Assembly (NCBI GenBank): GCA_964627795.1
Contig: CAZVLF010000009.1
Coordinates: forward strand, 18,329 to 82,328
Direction: 5' to 3'
Length of the DNA: 64,000 nucleotides
From: CANDYO01 sp964627795
Lineage (GTDB): Bacteria; Pseudomonadota; Alphaproteobacteria; Rickettsiales; CANDYO01
Below, piece by piece: positions 19,601-26,920 of this stretch. Below the pieces are notes generated by a model that had not been told where the DNA came from, searched no databases, and was given only the letters and a program-made list of their open reading frames with translations. Within the stretch, counting starts at the first letter, position 1. Each line of letters starts with the position of its first letter. The translations under genes were made by a program, and so were the position numbers.

Positions 19601-22040
19601 AGTAAATTATTATGATACTTTGGCAGATAGAACTTTATTCTTACAGGGATTTCCTTATGACCAAGAAGTGTTCTTACCACTTATAAGGCACAAAACAGAA
19701 ATAGTTAATAATTGCAATAACATAATAGCTAAATGCCAAGATACCACTATCTTTGAGCAAGCTAACGAACTTAATGCTTATACTGAAGATGAATGGAGAA
19801 ATAGTAAATATAGTGGTTTTAAGCCAATTGCTTATGACATAACTTATTTTGCCCATAATTTTATCAACCCTAACTTAAATGTTAATGCTACTTTAAAAAT
19901 GGCTCTTGGAGCACAGATGGCCGTTGATAAGGAAAAAATACTAAACCATAGTAAAAATTATTATCAAAAAATATTTGCTGAATTTAATACCACTTTTCCA
20001 AGGCAGGATTTTTTCTTAGAAAAACTTTGGGATGAAGTATTTGAGTTAGAAGACAAGAATTTATCTATTAAACTTAAGGAGACAAATACTTACATGAGAA
20101 ATTATTATTACAATGAATTTACTAAAGCGGACAATCTAGATCAAATGTCACTTATTTTAGATAATTTAGTAGAAGATATTAATAGCTTTAAAAATGAAAG
20201 AATGATGGTTATTGCCAGTTATAAAAATAAAATTAATGTGGTGAAAATTCTTTTAAGTTTAGGAGTTAGTCCGAATTCAAAAAATGACAATGGCATTACT
20301 TCCTTACATGCAGCTGTTACTAAAAATAATAAAGAAATAGTAAAATTATTACTTGATAATAAAGCGGATGTAAACCAAAGATCAGAAGATAAATTAGCTC
20401 TAAGTACAGCCATATTAAATGGTAATTTAGAGCTTGCTCAAATACTTCTTGATGCTGGTAGTGAATTAGGACTTGATGAATATGATTCAGCTGTTATGGC
20501 AGCTGATATTGTTAAAAATAAAAGTCCAACTCATCAAGAAATTTATCAAATAATTAAGGGTAAATATAATTATTCACTACCTTCTTTACAAAAAGAATAT
20601 GAATCTTTTAAAGATAAAGAAGTTGAAGTAGTAATTTCAAGATATAATGAAGATATCTCTTGGGCATTTGAGGAGTTTCCGTGGCAGAAAGTTTATTTAT
20701 ATAATAAAGGAGATGATAATCTTCCTGCGTTACCTAAGAATTTTGAAGTTAATAAACTAGATAATGTTGGCCGTGAGTCTCATACTTATCTTCATCATAT
20801 TTTAACTCATTATGATAACTTACCTGATAGAATTTTATTTGTTCAAGGAAGTCCTTACGACCATGAAGTATATTTACCTTTAATGAAGAGCTTATATAGT
20901 AATCAAACCAAATGTAACAATATTATTGCTAAATGCTTTAGTGCACCTTTAAAACTGATGCAATTACAGTTTGATTTAACCAATTGGAGTGATTCTAAGT
21001 GGAATGATATAGTATTAAATAACCAAACTCTTTATGACTTTAGCAAAATATATACAGGAATAAAATATTCTGAAGATGCACAAGTTAATATGGTTTTTGG
21101 AGCTCAATTTGCTTTAGATAAGGAAAAAATTCTTTGTCAACATCCAAGCTATTATCAAAAATTATATAATGCTCTAATGATTAAACATCCACTAGAAGTG
21201 CATCATATTGAAAGAACATGGGATTTATTTTTTCAATGTAAAAAGACCCTTGGTATTGAAAAAAAAGGGATAGATAAAATACCGCCAATTTTTATAATTA
21301 ACTTGCCTTCTTCAGAAAATAGGCGTGAAAAAATTAAAGAGCAACTAGATAAATTTGCTCTTAATTATAGTTTTTTTGAAGCGACAGATGGTTATAAAAT
21401 AAAAATAACAGATTTAGCAACAGGGGATAGTTTTACGGGATTAGATATTAAAAATAATAAAAATAAGTTTGGCTATCAATCTACATATAAAATTACTTGT
21501 GATCCAAGTGATGTCAACCCCTTTGAGTTTAAATATAGCGAGATCTTAAAAGATTGGAATGATCCTATAACAGCAGGAGAGCTAGGAATATGGTGTAGTT
21601 ATTTAAGATTATATAAAAAAATAAATGATGAAAAAATTGAAGACGCGATCATTTTTGAGGATGATATAATTATAAAATCTGAAAATTTTGATAAAGAGCT
21701 TTCTAATTTTATAAAACATGTGCCTAAAGATTATGACATGGCATTTTTGGATTTAAATTTACATAAAGGGCAGCAGTTTCAACTAACTGATAATCCTTAT
21801 ATTAATAAATTTTCTCCAGATGCAAGAGCTTGGGGAATGTATGCAGCTCTATGCAGTAATAAAATGACTAACAAATTATTGTCCATAGAAACATATTCTC
21901 AAAGAATAGATAATTATATATGGGATTTAGCAAACCAACAGAATAATATAGATTTTTATGTCTCTTCGTTTGATTCCGTTGGGGTGGAAATAAATGGAAG
22001 CATAATTTGTGAAATGGGGCGCGGATATTTAGGATGTTAA
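13602..22040 (+). CDS. Giant multi-domain glycosyltransferase/ankyrin protein (3 DXD-GT, 3 DUF3431, GT25)
   Basis: 2812 residues. Order: DXD glycosyltransferase-like domain 1 (about 30-335; HQVYL near 63, Asp173/Asp175, then DMFCGGW), ankyrin repeats to about 463; domain 2 (469-800, Asp630/Asp632, DMLCGGW), ankyrin; domain 3 (900-1225, Asp1059/Asp1061, DLFCGSW), a long ankyrin stretch to about 1547; then three DUF3431-like domains (starting near 1555, 1941 and 2341, each opening FEVVVxRYxEDxSW or similar) separated by ankyrin repeats; finally a GT25 (LPS-type) domain from about 2560 with NLPSSENRR and FEDD. The DXD domains resemble the sugar-transferase family of large clostridial toxins and Och1 (known for those families to use nucleotide sugars). 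ATG 13635 is an alternative start because all three repeats begin NLGCY/NIDCY-like. No signal peptide is seen. Likely a host-directed effector or a surface-glycan enzyme; inferred. Confidence 0.8.
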   Translation: MVCNSMKGGYFMNLGCYETEEEEIFLQEGIDYFQKNKFFLDEYAEKIKLINENGVIKRIPLITHQVYLTNIIKPKELDAISIRKTVQSLELLNNLEKDFKHYIWVSKTEIIPQEITIIKGVELHYIEELNSTLIGEKLTQILAEEYLDSSAFAKASDLIRYAALFLYGGMYRDLDYEIYKPKEFLKLLSHFDFVGGKEFDDHEPVYIGSALIASIPGHPILYKAMELLVRNLSEDLDILPEYLKYPCDKINQQIYQTGPAVITTAFYLSANQEGYNDLLLPPNILYNWEYAKATTPDSKCHVKGKIVEQNPNTIGADMFCGGWHKNNTRFYYSKNVNIYLYFAAQDGDLQMAIRSINDGADVNKIFSPTQVTPLYIAAQNGHIEIVKLLVEKGADLDITQPNGATALYAAVVQKHTLIAKILIMSGSSLSINNDKGERLLQKTIDLGDSELINLIKDKVIYLKSKPKAINIDCYSILNEEVYFQENIDFVTQNSTLTLDFFEKSTNIDRYSTIQKNRIPNISHQIYLTTLNAPKPLSSLQLKKIITNIERLKEVNKDWKFNFWTNNADSIPLTIKNITNVELRLIEELRDETLYRFAEELVNSADIPSFTGASDLIRYTVLKKFGGVYYDLDYEFYNTKKLLELMNSFNLLAGKEFDQEYAQIGNSLISSIPEHTIINQTIDWIKRNFDSNQVLPDYLKFACTNYNKVMFRNGPSVFSLAVYKGANLNGNIDFIAMSSKVFFNIDYAHATTLDSPCSKPGQPATLINKVGSLEIETIGADMLCGGWTPPEYFNPIFYSEKISSYLYIAAQDGDYESVTSYIAYGADVNKIFSPTQVTPLYISVQNGHVEVAKKLIGAGASIWAKSPKGDSIIKAAYLSKNIEMIELIKNEHKKALDSTELGCFQGDIEDVFIQENFNYIEENKKLVDDARKNYSNIKKYISLNKNPIELITQQIYFSFNSKPIDKMLIEKTKTTLERLNEQDLEWKHIFWTNNLSIIPEEIKEIRGVEVHLIDELQDSDYFPLLKSSLKRAEQDKTYLTQASDIARLLILYEQGGVYRDFDNEIYRAQDLIDMLKAYNFVGGKERHSEVSYIGNAFLAANMKHPIIEAALKEFIKRNFNETHEFLPLYLKYPCNHSVKVIYETGSPVITLAYFKAANQNGNVDIVMPGNVFYNVEYAWSTTPLSKCYKPNNEVQLDNIIDGELVKTIGSDLFCGSWHSLKLIEYPENKDIYLYLAAQNGELADVERLLNEGANPNSLRVNSASPLAVAVQNGHLEIVKLLVENGGKVNFSGDGFTPLYRAIQEENYEITEYLISKGADTEIIQANGLSMLFYAVYKNLPKIVKILLQSGAKTDFIFRGETAEEYAIRNKLDLIEKEFLIQKFFTSVLEMKIDEVAKYLQMGVEINSTHNFNATALYYATRNEDIELVKFLLQKGADVNLSIIGGDTPLYMAASKGSLEIVKILVAAGADLEAKVDGVNTALFIATHFQHKEVVQYLLECGANILNVGQYPIMSVQEFNKQKSKEDAEINRMIVAKYLETLPNTLKEFNYTNNRSFEVVVARYEEDISWLLKEFPNEKITIYNKGASEIADLPDNIKVIRLPNVGRESHTYLTHIINNYDNLTDRTLFIQGYPYEHPLSLPLASYKNLTQARCRNIIALCHDVRSIEDMEKDLNTQISVNYPYLKNSQSFTQFVRDFIDENINKDYLLPTVNGAQFALDKEIILRNNKDFYKKLLIPLAITHPLEGYYFERTWDLIFKQNVIDANINDIMFHASWNGDLETVKNSIRLGADINSQHTSNATALYAAAKRNHLDIVLYLLGKGADLELAINGGATPLHAAVLNGNTKIVELLLEAGANPEAKFGNHVVLNGAIQNKRVEEVKLLLKHGARIIIDEYYTPMMSAGYNKNVSPENEEIFQIIMEHYWSIVEEYHKNNSIKSNKNFEVVVVRYKEDLSWLNKEFPNEKIVIYNKGPDDLINLPHNAEVRKIENLGFLGGTYLYHIVNYYDTLADRTLFLQGFPYDQEVFLPLIRHKTEIVNNCNNIIAKCQDTTIFEQANELNAYTEDEWRNSKYSGFKPIAYDITYFAHNFINPNLNVNATLKMALGAQMAVDKEKILNHSKNYYQKIFAEFNTTFPRQDFFLEKLWDEVFELEDKNLSIKLKETNTYMRNYYYNEFTKADNLDQMSLILDNLVEDINSFKNERMMVIASYKNKINVVKILLSLGVSPNSKNDNGITSLHAAVTKNNKEIVKLLLDNKADVNQRSEDKLALSTAILNGNLELAQILLDAGSELGLDEYDSAVMAADIVKNKSPTHQEIYQIIKGKYNYSLPSLQKEYESFKDKEVEVVISRYNEDISWAFEEFPWQKVYLYNKGDDNLPALPKNFEVNKLDNVGRESHTYLHHILTHYDNLPDRILFVQGSPYDHEVYLPLMKSLYSNQTKCNNIIAKCFSAPLKLMQLQFDLTNWSDSKWNDIVLNNQTLYDFSKIYTGIKYSEDAQVNMVFGAQFALDKEKILCQHPSYYQKLYNALMIKHPLEVHHIERTWDLFFQCKKTLGIEKKGIDKIPPIFIINLPSSENRREKIKEQLDKFALNYSFFEATDGYKIKITDLATGDSFTGLDIKNNKNKFGYQSTYKITCDPSDVNPFEFKYSEILKDWNDPITAGELGIWCSYLRLYKKINDEKIEDAIIFEDDIIIKSENFDKELSNFIKHVPKDYDMAFLDLNLHKGQQFQLTDNPYINKFSPDARAWGMYAALCSNKMTNKLLSIETYSQRIDNYIWDLANQQNNIDFYVSSFDSVGVEINGSIICEMGRGYLGC
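21309..21782 (+). repeat. 474-bp identical tract, copy 1 (in giant gene GT25 domain)
   Basis: By direct reading, these 474 bases match 22193-22666 without a difference. Immediately outside, the two GT25 sequences differ at many positions, both synonymous and amino-acid changing. Confidence 0.85.
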
Positions 22041-22088
22041 ATATTAATATAAATATAATTTTGTTTAAAGCAAAATAGTTAAGTGTTC

Positions 22089-22098
22089 AAGTTAACTT
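22089..22098. promoter_or_regulatory. AAGTTAACTT palindrome upstream of GT25 gene
   Basis: Perfect 10-base palindrome in the 122-base gap before the GT25 gene, matching the core of those at 13512-13523 and 44232-44243. Possible regulator site; low confidence because short palindromes are frequent in AT-rich DNA. Confidence 0.3.
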
Positions 22099-22162
22099 AA
22101 TGAAATAAATAGAGCTTATTTGCAATAAAAAAGCAATAAGTATAACAAAAAGGAGACAAATT

Positions 22163-22930
22163 ATGGCAATGATTTTCATTGTTAATTTACCATCTTCAGA
22201 AAATAGGCGTGAAAAAATTAAAGAGCAACTAGATAAATTTGCTCTTAATTATAGTTTTTTTGAAGCGACAGATGGTTATAAAATAAAAATAACAGATTTA
22301 GCAACAGGGGATAGTTTTACGGGATTAGATATTAAAAATAATAAAAATAAGTTTGGCTATCAATCTACATATAAAATTACTTGTGATCCAAGTGATGTCA
22401 ACCCCTTTGAGTTTAAATATAGCGAGATCTTAAAAGATTGGAATGATCCTATAACAGCAGGAGAGCTAGGAATATGGTGTAGTTATTTAAGATTATATAA
22501 AAAAATAAATGATGAAAAAATTGAAGACGCGATCATTTTTGAGGATGATATAATTATAAAATCTGAAAATTTTGATAAAGAGCTTTCTAATTTTATAAAA
22601 CATGTGCCTAAAGATTATGACATGGCATTTTTGGATTTAAATTTACATAAAGGGCAGCAGTTTCAATTAGCTGATAATCCTTATATTAATAAATTTTCTC
22701 AGGATGCAAAAGCTTGGGGAAATTATGCTATTCTTTATAGTAAGAAGATTATTGAAAAATTATTGTCTATAGATACTTATTCTCAAAGAATAGATAATTA
22801 TATATGGGACTTAGCTAATCAGCAAGACAATGAAAATTTTTATGTTTCAGCTGTAGATTTTATAGGAGTAGTAATAGAAGGAAGTATAATTTGTGAAATG
22901 GGAAGATATTATTCAGGATCTTGCAGTTAA
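22163..22930 (+). CDS. Glycosyltransferase family 25 (LPS biosynthesis type)
   Basis: 255 residues, a typical length for a GT25 domain. It opens with FIVNLPSSENRREKI, the family N-terminal motif, and carries GELGIWCSYLRLY and IIFEDDIII (acidic motif near residue 126). Family members transfer sugars onto lipooligosaccharide or collagen-type acceptors. AAGGAG at 22150-22155 supports the ATG at 22163. It is a paralogue of the last domain of the upstream giant protein, with a 474-bp perfect match in the middle but a C-terminal third that differs clearly, so it is not a simple fresh duplicate. No signal peptide or membrane span. It lies between two ankyrin/DUF3431 genes; acceptor unknown. Confidence 0.85.
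   Translation: MAMIFIVNLPSSENRREKIKEQLDKFALNYSFFEATDGYKIKITDLATGDSFTGLDIKNNKNKFGYQSTYKITCDPSDVNPFEFKYSEILKDWNDPITAGELGIWCSYLRLYKKINDEKIEDAIIFEDDIIIKSENFDKELSNFIKHVPKDYDMAFLDLNLHKGQQFQLADNPYINKFSQDAKAWGNYAILYSKKIIEKLLSIDTYSQRIDNYIWDLANQQDNENFYVSAVDFIGVVIEGSIICEMGRYYSGSCS
22193..22666 (+). repeat. 474-bp identical tract, copy 2 (in stand-alone GT25 gene)
   Basis: Partner of 21309-21782. Identity begins at TCTTCAGAAA and ends at CAGTTTCAA in both copies, with abrupt loss of identity beyond. Confidence 0.85.
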
Positions 22931-22962
22931 TTAAAAGAAAAATTTGTTTACAGGAAATAATT

Positions 22963-24816
22963 ATGAAAAACAATAGCAACTATGAGATCAGTTTAATTGC
23001 CTATGCTGAAGCTGGAATGTTTGAACTGGTAAAAAAAATAATAAAGTATGTGAATATCAATTATCAGTCGAGTGATATGATGGGCGCAACAGCACTTTAT
23101 ATGGCTGTACAAAATAATCACATTGAAATAGTAAAAATTTTGCTTGATCATGGGGCTGATACTGAGATTAAAACTTATTCAGGTGTAACTACTTTACATA
23201 GAGCAGTGCAAGATAATAATATAGAAATATTAAAAATGCTCCTTCAATATGGTGCCAACCCAAATGTAATTAATAATAAAGGGTTATCTGCCTTATATAT
23301 TGCTGAATATTTGAAATATTACCAAGCAGTAGAGTTATTAATTGATTATGGGGTTAATTTAAAAAATTCTATTTATGGAATAGATAAATTAGAAGAGGCT
23401 TTATATAAAGGGGATTTTATTCAGGCAAATAGACTTTTAAATGCAGGAGCTATATTAGCTGTTGATAAAAGGCATCCAACTTTGCCTTTAATTGCAAAAG
23501 ATTTTTACACTTTGTATTTATATAAACAGCAAAATGAGATATCAAATACTTGTAATTCTAATATAAATGAAAATTTAATTTTAGCAGTTCGTAAGCAGGA
23601 AAAAGAGTTAGTTAAGAATATTATTTTACAAGGTGCAGATGTAAATTATGCTGATAAATATGGCAAAACTGCTTTAATATTTGCAGTTGAAAATAATGCT
23701 CATGATACTTTATGTTTATTACTGGAAGAGGGCGCTAATCCAAATTTATTAACTAACCAAGGTTATTCAGCTTTAACTATTGCTGCTTATTTAGGTAATA
23801 ATATTATTTTACAAACTTTGTTAAATAAAGGAGCAGATCCTAATCTTAAGCAGGCAAGGTCTCCTCTATTTGCAGCCGTGTTTAAAGGTAATTTAGAAGC
23901 AGTGCAAATTTTATTTGAGGCAGGAATTAGTTTAGTCTCAAATAGAAAAAACCCAATATTTACGGCCCTTTCACTCCATCATCCTAAATATGGTAAGTCT
24001 CCAGAGCTTCATAACCTTATTATGAATAAATATTTTGAGAACTTAGCTTTATTTACAAAAGATAAATTAGATATTCAAGAAGATAAGTTTGAAGTAGTGG
24101 TGGTGAGGTATGATGAAGACTTACATTGGGTTGAAAAGGAATTTGGAAATAGTATTAAAGTTAGTATCTATAATAAAGGTCAACATGATTTAGATTATTT
24201 ACCGAGTAGTTACAATGTTATTGATACTCCAAATATAGGTTATTTAGGAGGGACGTACTTACAGCATATTGTAGAGAATTATCCTAACTTTGCTGATAGG
24301 GTGCTTTTCTTGCAAGGTTGGCCATATGATTCAGTTTTACTAACATTACCAATGATAAAATATAGTTATACCAATGAAACAACCTGCTTAAATATTATCG
24401 GAAATTGTATGAAATCTTCAATATCAAAAGAAGATGACTACTTAAATAATATTGATTGGGAAAATAGTAAGTATATTAACTTCCTCTCAAAAAATTATGG
24501 GATGAAATCTTATGCCCAAAATTTTGTTAATAAGTCTATTGATAATAGTGAAGAAATTTTTTGCCCTTACGCTGCTCTTTTTGCGGTAGAAAAAAATAAA
24601 ATATTAGCTAACAACTTAAGTTATTACTCTGAAAGGTTGCCATTATTTGTAGAAAAATATCCTATGGTGGATCATTTTCAAGAACGCTTATGGGATCTTG
24701 ATTTTTATGATCAAAATAATCCACTATCTGTTTATAATATAAGCAGTTCTTCTGAAATTTTTGAATTAGGAGATATGTTCTTTGCTGGATACTCACTTAT
24801 AAAAGATTTATTTTAA
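22963..24816 (+). CDS. Ankyrin-repeat protein with C-terminal DUF3431-like domain
   Basis: 617 residues from ATG 22963, chosen because CAGGAAATAATT precedes it; an in-frame TTG at 22921 overlaps the GT25 gene and is less likely. Residues ~10-360 hold two blocks of ankyrin repeats (for example GATALYMAVQNNHIEIVKIL and GKTALIFAVENNAHDTLCLL). From about 375 a DUF3431-like domain begins FEVVVVRYDEDLHWV, with NIGYLGGTYLQHIVENY and DRVLFLQGWPYD, the same features as three domains of the giant upstream protein. It looks like a one-module version of that protein. Ankyrin repeats usually mediate protein binding and are common in Rickettsiales effectors; the role of DUF3431 is unknown to me. No signal peptide. 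Confidence 0.8.
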   Translation: MKNNSNYEISLIAYAEAGMFELVKKIIKYVNINYQSSDMMGATALYMAVQNNHIEIVKILLDHGADTEIKTYSGVTTLHRAVQDNNIEILKMLLQYGANPNVINNKGLSALYIAEYLKYYQAVELLIDYGVNLKNSIYGIDKLEEALYKGDFIQANRLLNAGAILAVDKRHPTLPLIAKDFYTLYLYKQQNEISNTCNSNINENLILAVRKQEKELVKNIILQGADVNYADKYGKTALIFAVENNAHDTLCLLLEEGANPNLLTNQGYSALTIAAYLGNNIILQTLLNKGADPNLKQARSPLFAAVFKGNLEAVQILFEAGISLVSNRKNPIFTALSLHHPKYGKSPELHNLIMNKYFENLALFTKDKLDIQEDKFEVVVVRYDEDLHWVEKEFGNSIKVSIYNKGQHDLDYLPSSYNVIDTPNIGYLGGTYLQHIVENYPNFADRVLFLQGWPYDSVLLTLPMIKYSYTNETTCLNIIGNCMKSSISKEDDYLNNIDWENSKYINFLSKNYGMKSYAQNFVNKSIDNSEEIFCPYAALFAVEKNKILANNLSYYSERLPLFVEKYPMVDHFQERLWDLDFYDQNNPLSVYNISSSSEIFELGDMFFAGYSLIKDLF

Positions 24817-24927
24817 TTAAATTTATTGGGATATTAATCTTTTCTTAAGAGATGAAAGCTAAGCTTAAATGATAACTAGAAATTATTTCTAGCTATTTAA
24901 ATGAATTTTAAAGCAAAGGAGAAGAAA

Positions 24928-25446
24928 ATGGATTTAATGAAGGAATTTAATAATTTTTTATCATCAATAAGGCCAAAAGATGATTATATTGGTACTGCAA
25001 AAAATGAGGCTATCAAATTTGCTATATATGAAGGTATTAGAAGCGGTATAACTTATGTTTATAAAAACTTTTTTTCTACCCGTTCTAAAGCAGAAGATAC
25101 TTTAACTAAGATTGCTAAAACTGCCCAAGCTCTTATTCCAGATGGAAAACTTGATGATAGTATTGGTAAATTTATAGAAATTAGCTCTAAAGTGGGATTA
25201 GAAAATTACTCAAAGCAAATGGTTAACGATTGTGCTAATCAAGAAAAGATAGATTATGACAATGCAAAAAATATTCTTCATTGCTTGAAACAAGCAATAA
25301 AAGAAGATAGCGGAGCTGAAATGATGATGAGGTTTATCGGCTGCCATCCAATGACACCAGTAGAAGCATTTGGAATTATGAGTAAAGCAACTGACTTTGC
25401 ACAATGTCTTGGTGGAGAATTAAAAGAAACATTTGATGACAACTAA
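24928..25446 (+). CDS. Small hypothetical protein
   Basis: 172 residues from ATG 24928, which has AAGGAG at 24916-24921; an upstream in-frame ATG at 24901 lacks a site. I do not recognise a family. The sequence is mostly helical and hydrophilic, with several Cys in the second half (NDCANQ, LHCLKQ, IGCHPM, AQCLGG). No signal peptide or membrane span. It follows the ankyrin/GT genes after a 110-base gap and is closed by a clear terminator, so it is probably a separate transcript or the end of that accessory cluster. Confidence 0.6.
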   Translation: MDLMKEFNNFLSSIRPKDDYIGTAKNEAIKFAIYEGIRSGITYVYKNFFSTRSKAEDTLTKIAKTAQALIPDGKLDDSIGKFIEISSKVGLENYSKQMVNDCANQEKIDYDNAKNILHCLKQAIKEDSGAEMMMRFIGCHPMTPVEAFGIMSKATDFAQCLGGELKETFDDN

Positions 25447-25459
25447 AAATATTTAATAT

Positions 25460-25492
25460 AAGGCTCTTTATATTTAAGGGCCTTATTTTTTT
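25460..25492 (+). terminator. Intrinsic terminator after the small hypothetical gene
   Basis: AAGGCTC (25460-25466) pairs with GGGCCTT (25478-25484), allowing one G-U pair, followed by ATTTTTTT. It lies just after the plus-strand stop and runs up to the convergent ccmC stop. Confidence 0.75.
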
Positions 25493-26210
25493 AAGAACTT
25501 AATTTACGTATCATATCTCTTTTATTTTTGCTAATTAAAATATTTTTTTTAAGAATTAGCATTAGGTTCACTAAATAAAATAATGCAAAAGAAAAAAACA
25601 TTATCATCAAGGGCTTTAACATAGATGAATGTATGCTTGGTCCTCCAAGTCTAAAAACACTTGCAGGTTGATGTAAACTATTCCATAAATTAACCGAAAA
25701 TTTAACAATTGGAACGTTAATAAATCCTACAATAGCTAAAGCTGCAGGAGCTTTATTATTCTTCAATTGATTAGAGATTTTAACTAAGGCAAGATATCCA
25801 GCGTAAAAAAAGAATAAAATTAACATGGATGTAAGCCTGGCATCCCAAACCCACCATGTACCCCAGATAGGTTTTCCCCAAAATGATCCTGTTACTAAGG
25901 TTATTAAGCAAAATAAAGTGCCAATTGAAGCAGAAGATTTGCTTATTAAATCAAACATTGGATTATGCCAAACTAGAAAAATAAAACTTGAAACAGCCAT
26001 TAGAGAATAAATACCTAGTGATAACCAAGCGCTGGGCACGTGAACATACATTATTCTTACATATTCTCCTTGTTGATAATCAGCAGGAGAGTTAAAAAAA
26101 CTGTAATAAACTCCAAAACTAAAAAAAATGATCATTAGAAAAAAAATAGGACTAAGATATTTTTCTATAAAATTTAGAGTATTAGATGGGGTTAAATATT
26201 CTTTTATCAT
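25491..26210 (-). CDS. ccmC: Heme exporter / cytochrome c maturation protein CcmC
   Basis: 239 residues with about six membrane spans, normal for CcmC. The tryptophan-rich haem-handling motif GTWWVWDARLTS lies in the middle, flanked by the family His positions (YVHVPSAW before, LHQP after). CcmC delivers haem to the chaperone CcmE in the inner membrane during cytochrome c maturation (family knowledge). The gene is last in the operon gltX-pgeF-ccmC, and its start overlaps the pgeF stop by four bases. No other ccm genes lie in the window; Rickettsiales often scatter them. The plus-strand neighbour ends at its terminator beside the ccmC stop. Confidence 0.9.
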   Translation of the reverse strand: MIKEYLTPSNTLNFIEKYLSPIFFLMIIFFSFGVYYSFFNSPADYQQGEYVRIMYVHVPSAWLSLGIYSLMAVSSFIFLVWHNPMFDLISKSSASIGTLFCLITLVTGSFWGKPIWGTWWVWDARLTSMLILFFFYAGYLALVKISNQLKNNKAPAALAIVGFINVPIVKFSVNLWNSLHQPASVFRLGGPSIHSSMLKPLMIMFFSFALFYLVNLMLILKKNILISKNKRDMIRKLSS

Positions 26211-26920
26211 TCTATCATTATTACCGAAATAATATTTCCCATAGGATCCAACGGATTATGAGTTGTTCTTCTATAACTAAAATAATTTTCTTTATCTGTA
26301 TAAGTATTTTTCTCAGTATCAAAAATATTTGTAACATTTTCTTTCTTAAGCTTTTCTTTTACATAACCTGGCAGGTCAAATAAAAAATTATGTTTATTGA
26401 GGCATGACATAAAAAATTTTTTGTTATTTTTGTTTTCTTCAATAAAATTATTAAAAAAGTTAATATCCACTTCATAACTTTCTTGTCTGATACAGGGCCC
26501 AATTATGGCTTCTATTTTTCTTGCCCCCATTTCTTTCATTTTAGTTATTGTTCTATTTATTAGATCAGACCTTGCTCCTTTCCACCCAGCATGAACTGCC
26601 GAAATTATTTTATTTTCTTCATCTACAAATAAAATTGGTACACAATCAGCTGTATATACCCCAATAGCTACTTTAGGAATGTTAGTTACTTGAGAATCCG
26701 CCGTTACTCTAGTTGAATTATAATTAGTTATCACCACTTTATTAGTATGTTCTTGATTAACAAGATGTATTTTTTCACAGCCGAATATTTGAGAAATAAG
26801 AGCATTATTTTTTTCATTTTCTGGGTTCTCAATTTTATATGAATGAGATCCAGGGGCTTTGCGTGAAAAAAAACCATATTTAATTCCTTGAGGTGAAAAT
26901 CTCTCATGCGTTATAAACAT
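26207..26920 (-). CDS. pgeF: Peptidoglycan editing factor PgeF (YfiH/laccase-domain family)
   Basis: 237 residues, the usual family length. Visible signature features are VNQEHTNKVV, TADCVPILFVD and AVHAGWKGARSDL, which supply the family His/Cys residues (His of QEH, Cys of ADC, His of VHAGW), and IGPCIRQESYEV. Known members act as purine nucleoside phosphorylase-like enzymes or remove wrong residues from peptidoglycan precursors. The start overlaps the end of gltX by 10 bases and the end overlaps ccmC by 4, so all three are co-transcribed. No anomaly seen. Confidence 0.9.
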   Translation of the reverse strand: MFITHERFSPQGIKYGFFSRKAPGSHSYKIENPENEKNNALISQIFGCEKIHLVNQEHTNKVVITNYNSTRVTADSQVTNIPKVAIGVYTADCVPILFVDEENKIISAVHAGWKGARSDLINRTITKMKEMGARKIEAIIGPCIRQESYEVDINFFNNFIEENKNNKKFFMSCLNKHNFLFDLPGYVKEKLKKENVTNIFDTEKNTYTDKENYFSYRRTTHNPLDPMGNIISVIMIE

